From NCBI GenBank assembly GCA_021234155.1, contig JAJEKV010000027.1, positions 5,080,623 to 5,144,622 on the forward strand: a stretch of 64,000 bases of DNA, given 5' to 3'. This document shows positions 32,255 through 43,356 of this stretch, piece after piece. The number at the start of each line of letters is the position of its first letter. Within the stretch, counting starts at the first letter, position 1. The translations under genes were made by a program, and so were the position numbers. A model generated the notes under the pieces. That model was not told where the DNA came from and searched no databases. It worked only from the letters and a program-made list of their open reading frames with translations. This DNA comes from Isoetes taiwanensis (taxonomy: Eukaryota; Streptophyta; Lycopodiopsida; Isoetales; Isoetaceae).

Positions 32255-35200
32255 TCACGTTTGTTTACAATATTCACACAATTTGACTATCTGAAAGCAG
32301 AGGTCACTCTTCTTGTTCACCAAAATATTTGTCGTCCATAGCTCTGACCATATATCCGGTTCATCGGGATCCAAATGCGGGATCATTATCTTTTCAGGTC
32401 CTTTCTGGCTGTGAGCAGTGTCTTGCTCTGGATTGTCTTTGTCCTTTTCATTCTCCTCCTCGCGACGTGAACCGCTGCCCAATGACAATGATCCGGAGTC
32501 GTTGACCTGGAATTCCCTGAAATGATGACATCCGGCCGAAGGAACGAAGTTTTCTCGACTCATGAGTCGAGAATGAAAAGAAAAGGTATTGAAAGGAAAA
32601 ACGAACAGTTTTCTCGACTCGCGAAGTCGAGAAACACCGATAGAGCAAAGTAAACTCACCTCAATCTCGTGTTTTCAAGAATGTGTTCGGCAAATTCGTC
32701 CAAACCTTCGACATTCTCGCCTCCGTCGGCTTTGTCTCCCTCGCCCTCGTCGTCTTTTATCGCTTCCATTTGTCTTCCTCCCCTTGAAATGCTCATGAAG
32801 CGCATCCGTGTATGACCAAATGGTTTCAACCATGTCCTTATTTCCAACCACGGATATAGGTTTCATTCCAAACAAAGATAGCCCCCCGAGAGAACAGGCC
32901 ATTCATGTACCACTCGCGATACAATTTGATCTTCCTCACCAAGCCGGTTATGAAGTACTTGATAACTCTTGGCCGGATAGGAATTCTATGTATAGGACCT
33001 GCCGCACCATCTTTGCCGACCTTGTCCATCGATGGAACATCCTCCATAAATCTGCCCCTTCCGTGGTTCCATCTCGCTCTTGAGAGATCATGAACTTGTC
33101 GAGATAATGATGCTCGCTAGACCACCACTTATCCAGTCGACCACGATCTTGAAATCAAAACCAAAACTATGTTGGCAAAGCTTGGTGCCTTCGGCAAGCC
33201 AAGTCCGCCGGACTCATGATCAAGTTCGATATGGAGTGCATGATCTTGTTGGTGAAGTTAATATCACCGCCCATTGGGAGACAAAGAGTTGTCCGATTGC
33301 CCGGCATGCAAAAGACAAGGAAACCGAAAGTATCCAGTCGGTCATGTCCGCATTACACATCTTGTACCACCGCTTCTATGTCGCTTTGTCATAAAAAGGG
33401 TGGAGTCTTCGATCATATTGATGGCAAATAGTGCCACGGGTCCAAAAGGCCTGCACCACCAAATCCCTTTGTGTCCCAAAGTTACCGTAAATGGGGAGCT
33501 ATCGTCACTTTAAATGGGACCACCCCAATCCAAGCTTCCTCTTCAGAATTGCCATCGCACGCTCAGTGGAAAGGAAGGGTTTTGACGCTACGCTTCAGCT
33601 TGGTGTTGATGTAGGGTTGACATAGACGGTTCAATTCCTTCATGTCTTCCTCATCAAGGGCAGCCTTTTCCTTGTAATAATCAAAATCATGGTATTCATT
33701 AGATGCAACGCTGCGTAACTCCGTGATGCCTTCTTCTAACGCGACGCCGCCGCTTTAGGATCGTGGCATAATCCTTTTAAGCCCCGTAATTTAGAACTCC
33801 TGGTCTTCCTTAGTAGGATTGTTCCTTCCAAGATTTTGCCTTGTAGGTCAAGCGCTTTGTCCGTCGGTCCTCGATCCTCTTCATGAACCGCTTGTCAAAC
33901 AACTTGGGGTCCGGCCGCTTGAAATTCTCCATTGCTGTCCTTCACTTGCCTCTTGTCCATTGAGCCCATATTCAGTCCATTTCTCCCGCACCGCCTCGCT
34001 AAGAATGAGGTCATATTGGTCCGAGAGAGACTCCCCGCCTTTCCTTGGTGTTCTCTTCTTCTTCTCCTCTTCTTCCTCTCCCTCATCATCTTCCTCGTCC
34101 CTCCAGCCAACATATCCGCATAGTTTCTCAAAGGTCTTCCACTTATCCGAGGGAGCCTGTTTCCTTTAGGACGCCGAGGACAACCCAATGCTTTCCACCG
34201 CTGCCTAGGCGTGTATGATCTAGTCGATAAGGGCTGATTCACCAATGTACCAATGTCGAGCATGAAAGTATCTACAAACACCGGAATAAAATAGAATAGT
34301 AGTTCTTCGGGTTTTCTCACTCGCGAAGTCGAAAGTCCCCTTCTTTTACTTATTCGGGTTTTCTCGACTCGCGAGTCGAAAGCTCGCGATCCTTTGATTT
34401 TCTCAGGAAGTACCGGCTTTCGACTTCCGAAATCGAAAACCCCGCTGATAATCGGAAAACGTTAAGATGGTAGGGCTTTCTCGACTCGCCGAAATCGAAA
34501 GTCCCTTGAATGTCTAATTTTCTTTTACTTCTCCGGGTTTTCTCGACTTCGCTGAGTCGAAAAGCTCGCATCCTTTGATTTTCTCAGGTGTTACCGGCTT
34601 TCGACTTCGCGAGTCGAAACCCCAAAGATAATCGGCAAATGTTAGGATTCGAGAGTTATTTACCTTACGTGAAGCTCGCGACTTCGCTATTGTGTTCGGG
34701 TAGGCGCCGGCTAATCTTTGGCCGATTCGGTTCTTTGGCGTCTCACCGAAAAGAACTCGCGACTCGCTTGGCATATCTATCCTTGATCCTTTATGGCACC
34801 TCCTTCTCGATGCGCAATACTTGCGCCGCCCTAATCAATGCCGACCGCCTACAACCCGAACCGGACGTCCTTTCCTTCAGATCTTCCTCGGACTTCCAAA
34901 TGAACAACTCACCGGGCCGATCTCGCTAAAAGGTATGACATCCGCAGTATTGATCTCAGAATAGATGTCGCACCATCGTTTCAGAATCTCCAAAGATGTG
35001 TGCTGGATTAAATTCCCTCGTGGTTGAACAAGACGGCATCTCCCTGCGGTAAACCTTCACCGCCTAATGTCCAAAGAAGCGGCTTTGTGTGATATTCCCA
35101 ACGGATAATACCGAGCCACCCGCCCATTTTCTCAGGCCCCTCTCTGGAAATCCTGATCCGATCATCCGATCCATTATTGGGGAGTCGACCATATCTTCGC

Positions 35201-35985
35201 CTCCTTCGCCATCCGATTCCTCCCGCGGTGGTGTCATCTTCCCCATCTTTGTTTTTGGTGGACTTTTTTGTGTATGAACCACAACTTCATTCCCCAATCG
35301 CAGAGTGTTGTAGAGTCTTCAAAGACAAGAAAGTGAAGCTCCCCCGATTGAATAGTTTTTCCCCGACCCTCGAAATCTCCATTCCAAGCTCCCCGGATGT
35401 TAGGGTTCCGCCTCCTTCATCCCTTCCAGATCCTTCCACCCAAGGTTCTCGACAATTTAAAGGCTTTTTTTTAAGGTGCCCTTCCTTTCGCTTGCTCATG
35501 GAAGAGTGAGAATAATTTGCAACCGCTAATTTTTGGTGTGATAGAACTTACTCTTCCGGCAGTCCTCGACATGTAGTGTTAAATGCTTCAATCAAGGCTA
35601 GGAGACGAGAGCACAACACCGATTTTCTTGTACTTGTCTCCTGAGCTCTTCTTGTCCCTTTGGTGGAGAAACAGATCTTTCTCCTTCCCACTTGTTGATA
35701 CCTCGACATACCACCAAGAATTGGCTGGTGTGTCAAGAAGTTCGCTCCAGTCCCTCGATGACTAAGAACGAGTCCGAGGTGAGTGCCGCAAGAAGAAAGG
35801 ATGGATCGGTTAAGGTATTCCGACAAAAGAAAACCCTCAGAGCTCACCCGGGGTGTTAGTCTTCTTCTTCTTGCTGCCGCTAGAACTAGCATCCCCTCCC
35901 CAAGCTTCTTGGATCGAGTCATGTCTCAGATGCCCTCTCATCCTCTTCGGACCCCTCTCAGAATTAAGTTTCCTCCGCCAGAGTT
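32255..35985 (-). pseudogene. Broken multi-exon gene of the DNA transposon, function unknown
   Basis: Reading the minus strand down from about 35985, coding-like blocks alternate with GT-AG introns. An N-terminal block contains 'LRHDSIQEAWGGDASSS' and ends at a GTGAGC donor (35849). Exon 35761-35553 has 'DWSELLDTPANSWWYVEVST'. Around 35000-35150 is 'LGIIRWEYHTKPLLWTLGGE'. Around 33600-33700 is 'VASNEYHDFDYYKEKAALDE' and 'MKELNRLCQPYINTKLKR'. The last exons have 'GNKDMVETIWSYTDALHEHF' (near 32850) and, after an intron 32660-32521, 'PHLDPDEPDIWSELWTTN'. Many small shifts break it. No domain recognised. Two introns (34661-34273 and 32660-32521) carry clusters of the palindrome. Confidence 0.6.
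34308..34620. repeat. Palindrome cluster in an intron, with a tandem unit of about 180 bp
   Basis: Six imperfect copies of CTTTCTCGACT..AGTCGAAAG lie at about 34308, 34359, 34417, 34476, 34538 and 34598, with shared spacers (GATTATC...GGGG; CCTGAGAAAATCAAAGGAT; GAAGTAAAAGAA on the minus strand). The cluster falls inside a minus-strand intron with donor AAG/GTAAATAA near 34661 and acceptor TTTGTAG/AT near 34273. Confidence 0.75.
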
Positions 35986-36825
35986 TTAGGACTGCATGTA
36001 AAAAAGATCGGGCGTGTTCTTTAGTTTGAATTTAAGGACATGCAATCATTTATGAAAAAAAAAAGCGGGCTAAGGGTAATAAAGACATCCGGGCTTTTTA
36101 GCCCCCAAACAATATTTCAAATTTAATCACATCAAGGGACTTAGTGAGCCGAGCGTAGTTTATCTTCATCATGCATTGGCGACCTCGAAGTTCGGAGGGG
36201 AGCATCGACCGTAGTTTACTTCCGAATGGTGCCGCGACGCTAAGTCGCTAACAAATACCTTTGCATGTGTGTGTTTTTCCCCGACCGCGCCCTATTGCAA
36301 GCGCTTGATTTGATCGATGAGCACGAGCTAAGGTAGGAAGCGGAGAGGAGCCGCCGACACCGAACTCTACAATCAAGGCTTCCATGGAATCGGGGATACG
36401 CGAAATCGCAGCGATACAAGTATTAGATGCAATACACTCTTGATGAGACCGGCGTAAGAAGCAAAGACTCTAGGTGAGGCAAATGGATCCGTGGATACAA
36501 ATGGCCCAAGGAATTACTGGGTGAAGAGGTGAGTTTCAGAGATGCCTATGTTATTTCGCTTGTAGAACATGTCGTCTGTGTTTAAATAATGGAACTGCTG
36601 ATAAGCTCGACGGATTCATTGTTTCCTTGTCCAGCATTTTTCAGCTTCGAGAGATGATTTACTCTCTCGGTTGAGAGAAGCTCGGCAAGGAAACAATGGT
36701 TCGGGGTTATAGAACAGCTCCGTTTTAGGTGTCTTTTTTATGGAGTGTTTTCTTGGAATGTTGTACATAGATCATGCTAGGTCTAAGGCCCAGGAGATGC
36801 GGTTCAAATGCATCCTCTTGTAGTT

Positions 36826-38210
36826 AGTCGGAGGGGCCTCCACCCTGTCCGAACCACTCCTCTTCGCAATATTCGAGGAAGATGGTTCAAGGAGAGGGCT
36901 CGCATGTGCTAGAGGCACTTGGGACTAAAAAAATGTGAGAATACAAAGTGCAGTAGTTGTGGAGAATGCAAGCCTTGGCTTGCTCTCTGTGGTTACCCTG
37001 TGGTTAGTTGTAGAGGCCTCCACCCAGTCCGAGCCCCTCCCCTTCGCAATATTCGACGAAGATGGTTGGAAGGAGAGTGACTCGACCGGTCGAGAGCCAC
37101 AGCTACCATACACGAGAGAATTGGCTGGCTAAAGGGATTCTCGACTCATGAGGCGAGAATGCGACAGCAAGCTCTATGGTTTCCCTCAGGAGGTTGCATT
37201 GCAGATGCCTCCACTGTCCGAGCCCCTCCCATTCAAGATATTCGGCCGGGCTGAGGGGCTCTCGACCGGGTAGAGGCCACCGCACCACACCACCGAATGA
37301 GAATTACCGGCTAGAGGCCACTACGACCACACACGTGAGAATTGGTCGGCGAAATGAGAATGCATACAAAGAAGCTCGCCTTTGATTGGGTAGAGGCCAC
37401 CGCGACCACAAACGAGAGAATTAAGAAAGAGAGTTGGCCCCGCAGACAAAAAAACAACTTCCCTTCGCAATGTCCGAGGAAGATAGAAGGAGAGTTGTTA
37501 AGATCTGCAGGCCAGCTCTAGAGTGCACTAGAGTTTGCGCTTTTCACTCACGAAGTCGAGAAAGCGGCCAGCAACTTCAGGTTAGTGTAGAGGCCTCCAC
37601 CCAATCAGAGCCCATCCCCTTCGCAATATTCGACGAAGATGGTTCGAAGGAGACGGTCTTTGATTGGGTAGAGGCCATTGCGACCACACACAGGAGAATT
37701 GGGTTGCTAAGAGTTGGCCTGCAGACAGTGAAAACCACTTCCCTTCGCAATGTCCGAGGAAGATAGAAGGAGAGTGGTTAAGACTGTCTGCAGGCCAGCT
37801 CTAGAGTGCACTAGAGCCTGCGTTTTCTCGACTCGCGAGTCGAGAAAGTCGGTTAGTCGCCGAGGCCTCCACCCAGTCGGAGCCAGTCCTCTTCGCAATA
37901 TTCGATGAGCATGGTTCGAAGGAGAGTGGCTCAGACTGGGTGGAGGCACCTGCGACTGCACAAAGGGCCATTGGCAGGGTATCACATTCTCGACTCACGA
38001 GTCGAGAAGGCTGCAGCAGGCTTCTAAAGAATGTGAAGACATTGGGTAGTCAGCAATCTCAAATCGCTGAAGTCGAGAATCCCTCAACCGCCACCAGCCC
38101 GTCCCCAGAGTGTACCTCCCTCTTCTGCGCCTGAAGTCGAGAAGTTCTCGACTCGAGAAGTCGGTGAAGAAGGCCTGTACTTCCTGGACTGTTGGCAAGC
38201 TGAAATATTC
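36826..38210. repeat. Tandem/foldback repeat array with palindromes (spacer between the two transposon genes)
   Basis: A block with GAGGCCTCCACCCAGTC and CTTCGCAATATTCGACGAAG recurs near 36826, 37007, 37196 (degraded), 37582 and 37855; the last two units repeat at about 286 bp. Inverted copies (GACTGGGTGGAGGC at 37936) make the units foldable. Perfect or near-perfect palindromes TTCTCGACTCGCGAGTCGAGAA lie at 37138, 37541, 37825 and 37987, with halves at 38070, 38130 and 38205. No coding sequence. Confidence 0.75.
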
Positions 38211-38299
38211 TCAACTCGCCACTCCATTCTGCATGTCTCCTGCAGTGGATTTGCTTTGAGTTAGAAATGGAGATTCTGTGAAGCAATTCCTATTCTTAG

Positions 38300-39442
38300 T
38301 TCTTGCTGGGAGAAAGACATTCCTAGTTATGTTCTCGTTAATGCTCGCAATATCTTACTTCCTAACACCAGTCTATGATGATTTCTATCTCTCGTGCTTG
38401 CTACTACTCTAACCACTATTCTCACTTGTGTCCTGTACAATGTATTCAATTCAACCACAAGCAAGAAAAAGATAACAAAAACGTAAAAACAATACAAAGG
38501 GAAAAACAGATAACGTAGAGATTAGTGAGATTAATGAGAAAAACAGAGAACAAAGGAGAACAAAGATGAGAAATGAGATTAAAAAGGGTATGATATTACA
38601 AAAACATACCTGGAAGATTTGCTGGATGAGGAGGAGGCTTCCATGTGGGTATAGTCGTTCGCAAAGCGTGAATAAGGATTTGTCGGGCTGTAAATTGTAT
38701 CAGGGATTAATAAGAGCCTCTAACAACGTAAATATAAGTAAAAATGCAAGAAAGGACTTACGTAAAACTAAAAAGCAGCACTAAAAAGGGCTCACTTTCT
38801 TCTCAGCAGTAACGCCAGGCCAACACTCAATCAAGGCGAGAGAACTTTTGGGCGAAGCGCCCCGATCCGGCGACCAAGCCGCCGTCATAAGATGGCCTTG
38901 GAATCGCCGGCTCGATCGAAACTGATCGGAAAAAGCTGGCTTTGAGGAAAACAGAGTGATCGAGAAAACAAGGCGGAAGAATGGTCGGGGGGGGGGAGAG
39001 GAAGAGGGTGCGATTACGGGCCGCACCCCTCGAACCTCGTAAAAGTGCAATAATAAACTTCTGTCACGCGTGGGTCATGCCCTCCATGACGTGGCGACAT
39101 GGCTGGCCACGCCTACCAAGAGGCCACGTGGCCATGACAAGATATGAAAGGTTATGTTATATGTTTATATATGTTATCTTATGTATTTAATATGGTTTCA
39201 ATGGTTGAATAGTTTCAATGGTTATATATGGTTACAATGTTTACATATGGTTTAGAATGAGTATGGTTGTATGCTTTAATATGGTTATATGATTTTAGTT
39301 AATATGGTTGTATGATTTAATATGGTTATATTTAATATGTTTGTATGGTTTTATATGGTTCATATGGTCATATTTGTGGTGTTTGGGGCTATATGGTTTT
39401 AATGTGAGCTTTTTCATTCAGGGAGCATGTGAGAGGAGTAAA
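38300..39442. other. Non-coding stretch upstream of the transposase
   Basis: 38.3-39.1 kb has no recognised content. 39150-39400 is a degenerate TATGGTT(T/A) repeat. An acceptor-like TTTTCATTCAG ends at 39420, just before the first coding-like codons of the transposase, so a 5' intron is possible. Confidence 0.5.
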
Positions 39443-42341
39443 ATGGAGCCAAGGAAGTCCAGCAGAGAGCATTGCCCTAGGCTCCAATGGAGGAAGATGG
39501 GTTGCCTTTTGTTGCACCCTTGCAGCCAGACGGTATTTGCAGAGGGCATAATAACTGCAGTTGATCCATTTGATAGTGTGAATGATGAAAGGCTGGGAGA
39601 TGAACATCTTGGAGTTGGACATTGTGAAGCTTCTTATCGAAGTTGATACAATCATGTCCCGTGGAAGCTCCAAAGATTGCATTGTGTGCTCGGGCTGGAG
39701 TCCCAAGCTCGCTTGAGATGGCCAATTAGATATATTACACACAAGAATGGTGATACTCTAGAATGCCCTACTTGAACTACACACCCCAAGGCCCACCCAA
39801 GACCATGTGGAAGATTTGGTGGTCGATGAGCATCCTTTGATCACAAGGAAGAGACGCTTATGTTTTTCATAAAAGGCAGCCAAGGGTGCCCAAGAGGCCT
39901 AGAAGTGACAAATATTTAGAAAGGGTGGAAAGTATGGCACCAACCAAAGAAAACCTAGAGGCAATTAGGGGTCAAGAGTGTTGCAACCTAGATTGCACAG
40001 TGCAGTACAATGTGGATGACCTCGCGGCGATAAGGTCCCAATACATTGGACAGCTTCAAAAAGATAGGATTAATTTCATTTACTCCTTGTGTAGGAATTC
40101 CAGCTATGATGAAAACACAGGAAGGCTACTATATCAATTGAGGGGCATGAAGGTATGTATGAGAGCATTGAGATGGATTCTTGGGGTGAGCAAGTCTTCA
40201 TTTTACAGATACTGGGAGCAGGTTAGAAAAGGGCACAGCTTTGTTCCAACATGGTAATGTACTCACTTTGAAACCTAGAGCAAATACTCTCAAGGCCATT
40301 GCGCCTCTTGAGAGCTTTGTGAGATACATGTCTCAATCTATGCCCCACAAGTCGAGAGGTGAACGAAAGCACCTGCGGTGTGCGAGTGGTGCAAAGAGTG
40401 TTGCCACAACACTATATCCAAAAGGAGTGCCTTAAGGAGGTCAACTCCATCCCGAAACTACCGGAGGTAGGCCTCTTTCTCAATCACATTTCAGCAAGTT
40501 ATGGAGCACTCACTTCTCGACGCGTGAGTGTCCTACAACACATGCCATTCTCAAAGTGCAACACTTGCATTCAACTCAAGGATACACTTGCATCAACCGC
40601 AATAGAGAAAGAAAGAATGGCAATTAGGGAGCAATTTGCAGATCACCAAAGGGACCAAATATCATGTAGACAGTTGTATTGGCGGTGGAGAACATTTTCT
40701 CGAGATGCACCGGACAAATTTTTGTGTATAATTCATGATAAGATGGACCAACACAAGACTTTCTTGCCAAAGCTAGATCCTTTACCCAAGCGTTGTCAAA
40801 ACGCCGGATGAAAGTAAGTCCGGCGGGTGTATTAACACATGGTCATGGAACCGAACATATGGTCATTTTGTGCTTGATCTATGGAGAGATGATCCAAACT
40901 TCCATGTGAGCTCTATTTTCAAGTGCCTGAGAACACTAGAGAAAGGATCGATAGAAGGGAGGAGGTATTCCCCTTCAGCACCCATTTTTGAGGCTTTGAT
41001 GGATGATCAACCGCTTTGTTACCAAAGGCAGATAAAAAACCTCACATCCAAGGTGTCTAGTGAATCAAGGAGGACTTGGGACGATTTCCCCTTACTTGAG
41101 AAATCACTGCCTGAGGAGCTATGTGTTCAGTTGGACAACTGTTGGAAAGAAAACAAGAATAGATGGATGTTTGGGGCAATGTCATACTTGACAGCAGTTG
41201 GAGTATTCAAAGTTGTCAAAGTGGGATTCATGATGGTTGGGCATACGCATGATGATATAGATGGATTCTTTGGAACTTTCTCCACCAAGCTCAAGAGAGA
41301 AAACGTGACCACTCTCCCTGAACTAATGGATGTGTTTGAGAGCTGCATTGACCCCAACCCAATGGCTTTCTTGATGGATGAGGTTGCAGATTGGAAATCA
41401 TTTGTAGAGGGATACTTGCTAGATGGTAAGGACCAGTTGACAGGACACACAAAGCCACTTCAGTTCAAGTTTTGGGTTAGGGATGGAATACCAATCATGC
41501 AATATAAGTGGAGACCAGGTGACAAGTTGTGGATGCCTGTACAAGGTATCGAGTTGTGGCAAAGGGGTGCTGCTGGTGAAGTTCTCATTCCTAAAGGGCA
41601 GCCAAAACCACTACCTCCCTTCAAGACAGTCAAAGACTCTAGCCAACTAGTGAAGGGCATCAAGGATTACATAACGCGACCGATGATGATGTTCGAAATG
41701 GAAAGCACACCTCCACTCTTAAGAAAAATCAAATGGACTCCCTAATCAAGTACTGGGAGAAAGTTGTGACATGCTTAGAAACTGAACAGCCATGTGGGAG
41801 GGAGCTAAGAGACGGGTTCTTGCCAGAGTCAAGATGGGAGGGTTCTCAAGGTGCAAGCACGTCTAAGAATGCTCACCTGGGTCCCAACAAGGGTTCCAAG
41901 TGGTTTGTGGGAAGTAAGGCCTCAAAGCCGAAGTGGTTTGATCTTCCTGAGTGGGATCCCTTTGAGGACATCAAGGAAGGATACTTTGTGCTAGTAAGGC
42001 CTGATGATGAGGACTGTCCAATATGGTTAGGGGTGGCACTCTCTGATGTAACCACCACTATGCCTGATGGAGAGGAGTTGCGTCCGGGATTCCAAATTCA
42101 ATATTGGGAGCCCATTGGGAGACACAAGAAGGGCAACTTGAAGGAGCAATATACTGACTGCTGGGAGAAGAAGTGGAGGGCAAATTATGCTGACCCTCAA
42201 AGGAGGGAATTGGTGGAGTGTGTGGTATGGTCATATCCAAGTTCTCACATTGTGAAGGACAACACACACAAGATCCCAAGAAGGGAGGTGGACAAGGCCA
42301 TGAGCAACCTCCATGCTTTATCATTGTATGAGGGTAGATAA
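39443..42341 (+). pseudogene. Putative DDE/D transposase resembling DUF7869 proteins
   Basis: Plus strand, first ATG at 39443. Blocks in order: 'AVDPFDSVNDERLGDEHLGV' (39560-39620); 39886-40257 with 'MRALRWILGVSKSSFYRYWE', probably an N-terminal DNA-binding part; 40359-40811 with 'FSKCNTCIQLK' and 'IIHDKMDQHKTFLPKL'; 40870-41745 with 'QLDNCWKENKNRWMFG' and 'VGHTHDDIDGFFG'; and 41733-42341, a C-terminal part with 'GYFVLVRPDDEDCPIWLGVA'. The order (D)xMDQxKTxLP, then LDNxxxxNKN, then GHTHxDID, is what I know from DUF7869-type proteins. I infer catalytic acids in these three motifs. Shifts near 39640, 40260-40400, 40810-40860 and 41740, and some stops, break the frame; unspliced introns could explain part of it. 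Confidence 0.7.
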
Positions 42342-42512
42342 TATTGAGAAGTCTGAAAACTTTCTCAACTAGTGGTTTGTAAAATTTATGAGGAAAACAA
42401 GTAACCCAATTCTTTGTGTGTCATGCGTAATTCTATTCAAGCAATCAATTCCGAAATTTCCTTTTTGGTGTGTGAGTCCCATTTTCAGTCCGAGTCCCAA
42501 AATTCAAGATTT

Positions 42513-42537
42513 GTCCCACTTTAATTAAATACGACTT
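42513..42537 (-). repeat. Right terminal inverted repeat of the DNA transposon
   Basis: Exact reverse complement of 31046-31070, followed by the second TTAT (42538-42541). Extra GGGAC direct repeats lie just inside (revcomp of 42475-42500). Confidence 0.93.
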
Positions 42538-42541
42538 TTAT

Positions 42542-43356
42542 GGCATGAAGGACAAAGATATAGGGAAGGTTGCTACAGCCAACTTAATAGGAGCAGCTAG
42601 TACGCGAAGTCCAATAGGCTGAAAAGGAACAGTTGCAGATTCAAGACCTTCAGCAAGGCTTTTCGCAAACATTATGTGCCAAGATCACATACTAGCAGGC
42701 AGATCCAGCAATTCTACAGATTGAACCAGGGTACCTTGTCAGTAGCAAAGTACACAGAGGAATTCATGCGACTCAGGCTCCATGTTCCCGGAGTTTCTGA
42801 AAGGCAAGCGGTTGAAACCTACATTGAGGGATTGAACAGCAACATCAAAAGGCTAGTTCGAGCAATCAACCCAAAGTCAGTGGCGGAAGCCGAGGATAAA
42901 GCCATAAGCTTGGAAGAAGCTCCAGCAACTCCAGGTGAGAAACAGTCGGCCTTCAAGGGTAAATCAATAGGGCAATATCAAGGGCAGTACCAGAATAAGC
43001 AATCAGCACCTACGCCATCAGGAGGCCAGCAGCAAGGAAGGGCTCAGGGTAAGACCTTTGGGGACCGTAAGCCGCAGAATGCATCAGGGGGCAGTGCACT
43101 AAAGCGTCTTTTAGACAGTCTGCCGAAAGAGAAGAGACAGGAGTGTATCGAGAAGAAGCTATGTTTTAGGTGCTTCCAGCCAGGGCACCGAACACATGAT
43201 TGTCCATTCGTCATGCAGGCAGCTTTGGCAGAGCTTGGAGATTGGGATTCACTGACAGAAGCAGACGAAGACGACAACCAGCAGGACGGCCAGGATTTCA
43301 TAGAAGGTGAGTGCCATATATGTGCAAACATTGAGTCAGATGATATTGAAAATTAG
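42542..43356 (+). pseudogene. Chromovirus gag, 3' part with zinc knuckle
   Basis: Resumes the gag frame directly after the DNA transposon ('GMKDKDIGKVATANLIGAAS'), shifts near 42605, then runs intact from 42676: 'KHYVPRSHTSRQIQQFYRL', 'LSVAKYTEEFMRLRLHVPG', a Gln/Gly-rich linker, and one CCHC knuckle CFRCFQPGHRTHDC (about 43160-43202). The stop at 43354 separates it from protease. Gag forms the virus-like particle and binds element RNA. Confidence 0.9.

Larger units (their letters stand above)
31046..42537. mobile_element. 11.5-kb DNA transposon with 25-bp TIRs and DUF7869-like transposase
   Basis: Ends are perfect 25-bp inverted repeats starting AAGTCGTATTTAATTAAAGT (31046-31070; 42513-42537). 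TTAT lies on both sides (31042-31045; 42538-42541), a 4-bp target duplication. The host gag frame resumes exactly after the insert, which fixes both ends. Contents: noncoding left arm with 120-bp tandem units, a broken minus-strand gene of at least four exons (32.2-36.0 kb), a repeat-rich spacer (36.8-38.3 kb), and a plus-strand transposase (39.4-42.3 kb). About 18 copies of the palindrome TCTCGACTCGCGAGTCGAGA lie in the introns and spacers. The ends are not those of hAT, Mutator, CACTA or Harbinger as I know them; piggyBac uses TTAA. Confidence 0.88.

Noticed and set aside
32589-34169. Plus-strand frames over the minus-strand transposon gene
   Set aside because: They are antisense to better blocks that have splice sites and protein-like composition.
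31940-38210. Palindrome array as a CRISPR
   Set aside because: Irregular spacing, diverged units, no cas genes, eukaryotic nuclear context.
31046-42537. DNA transposon as piggyBac, since the target is TTAT
   Set aside because: piggyBac uses TTAA and its own TIR start (CCC); the transposase motifs also differ.
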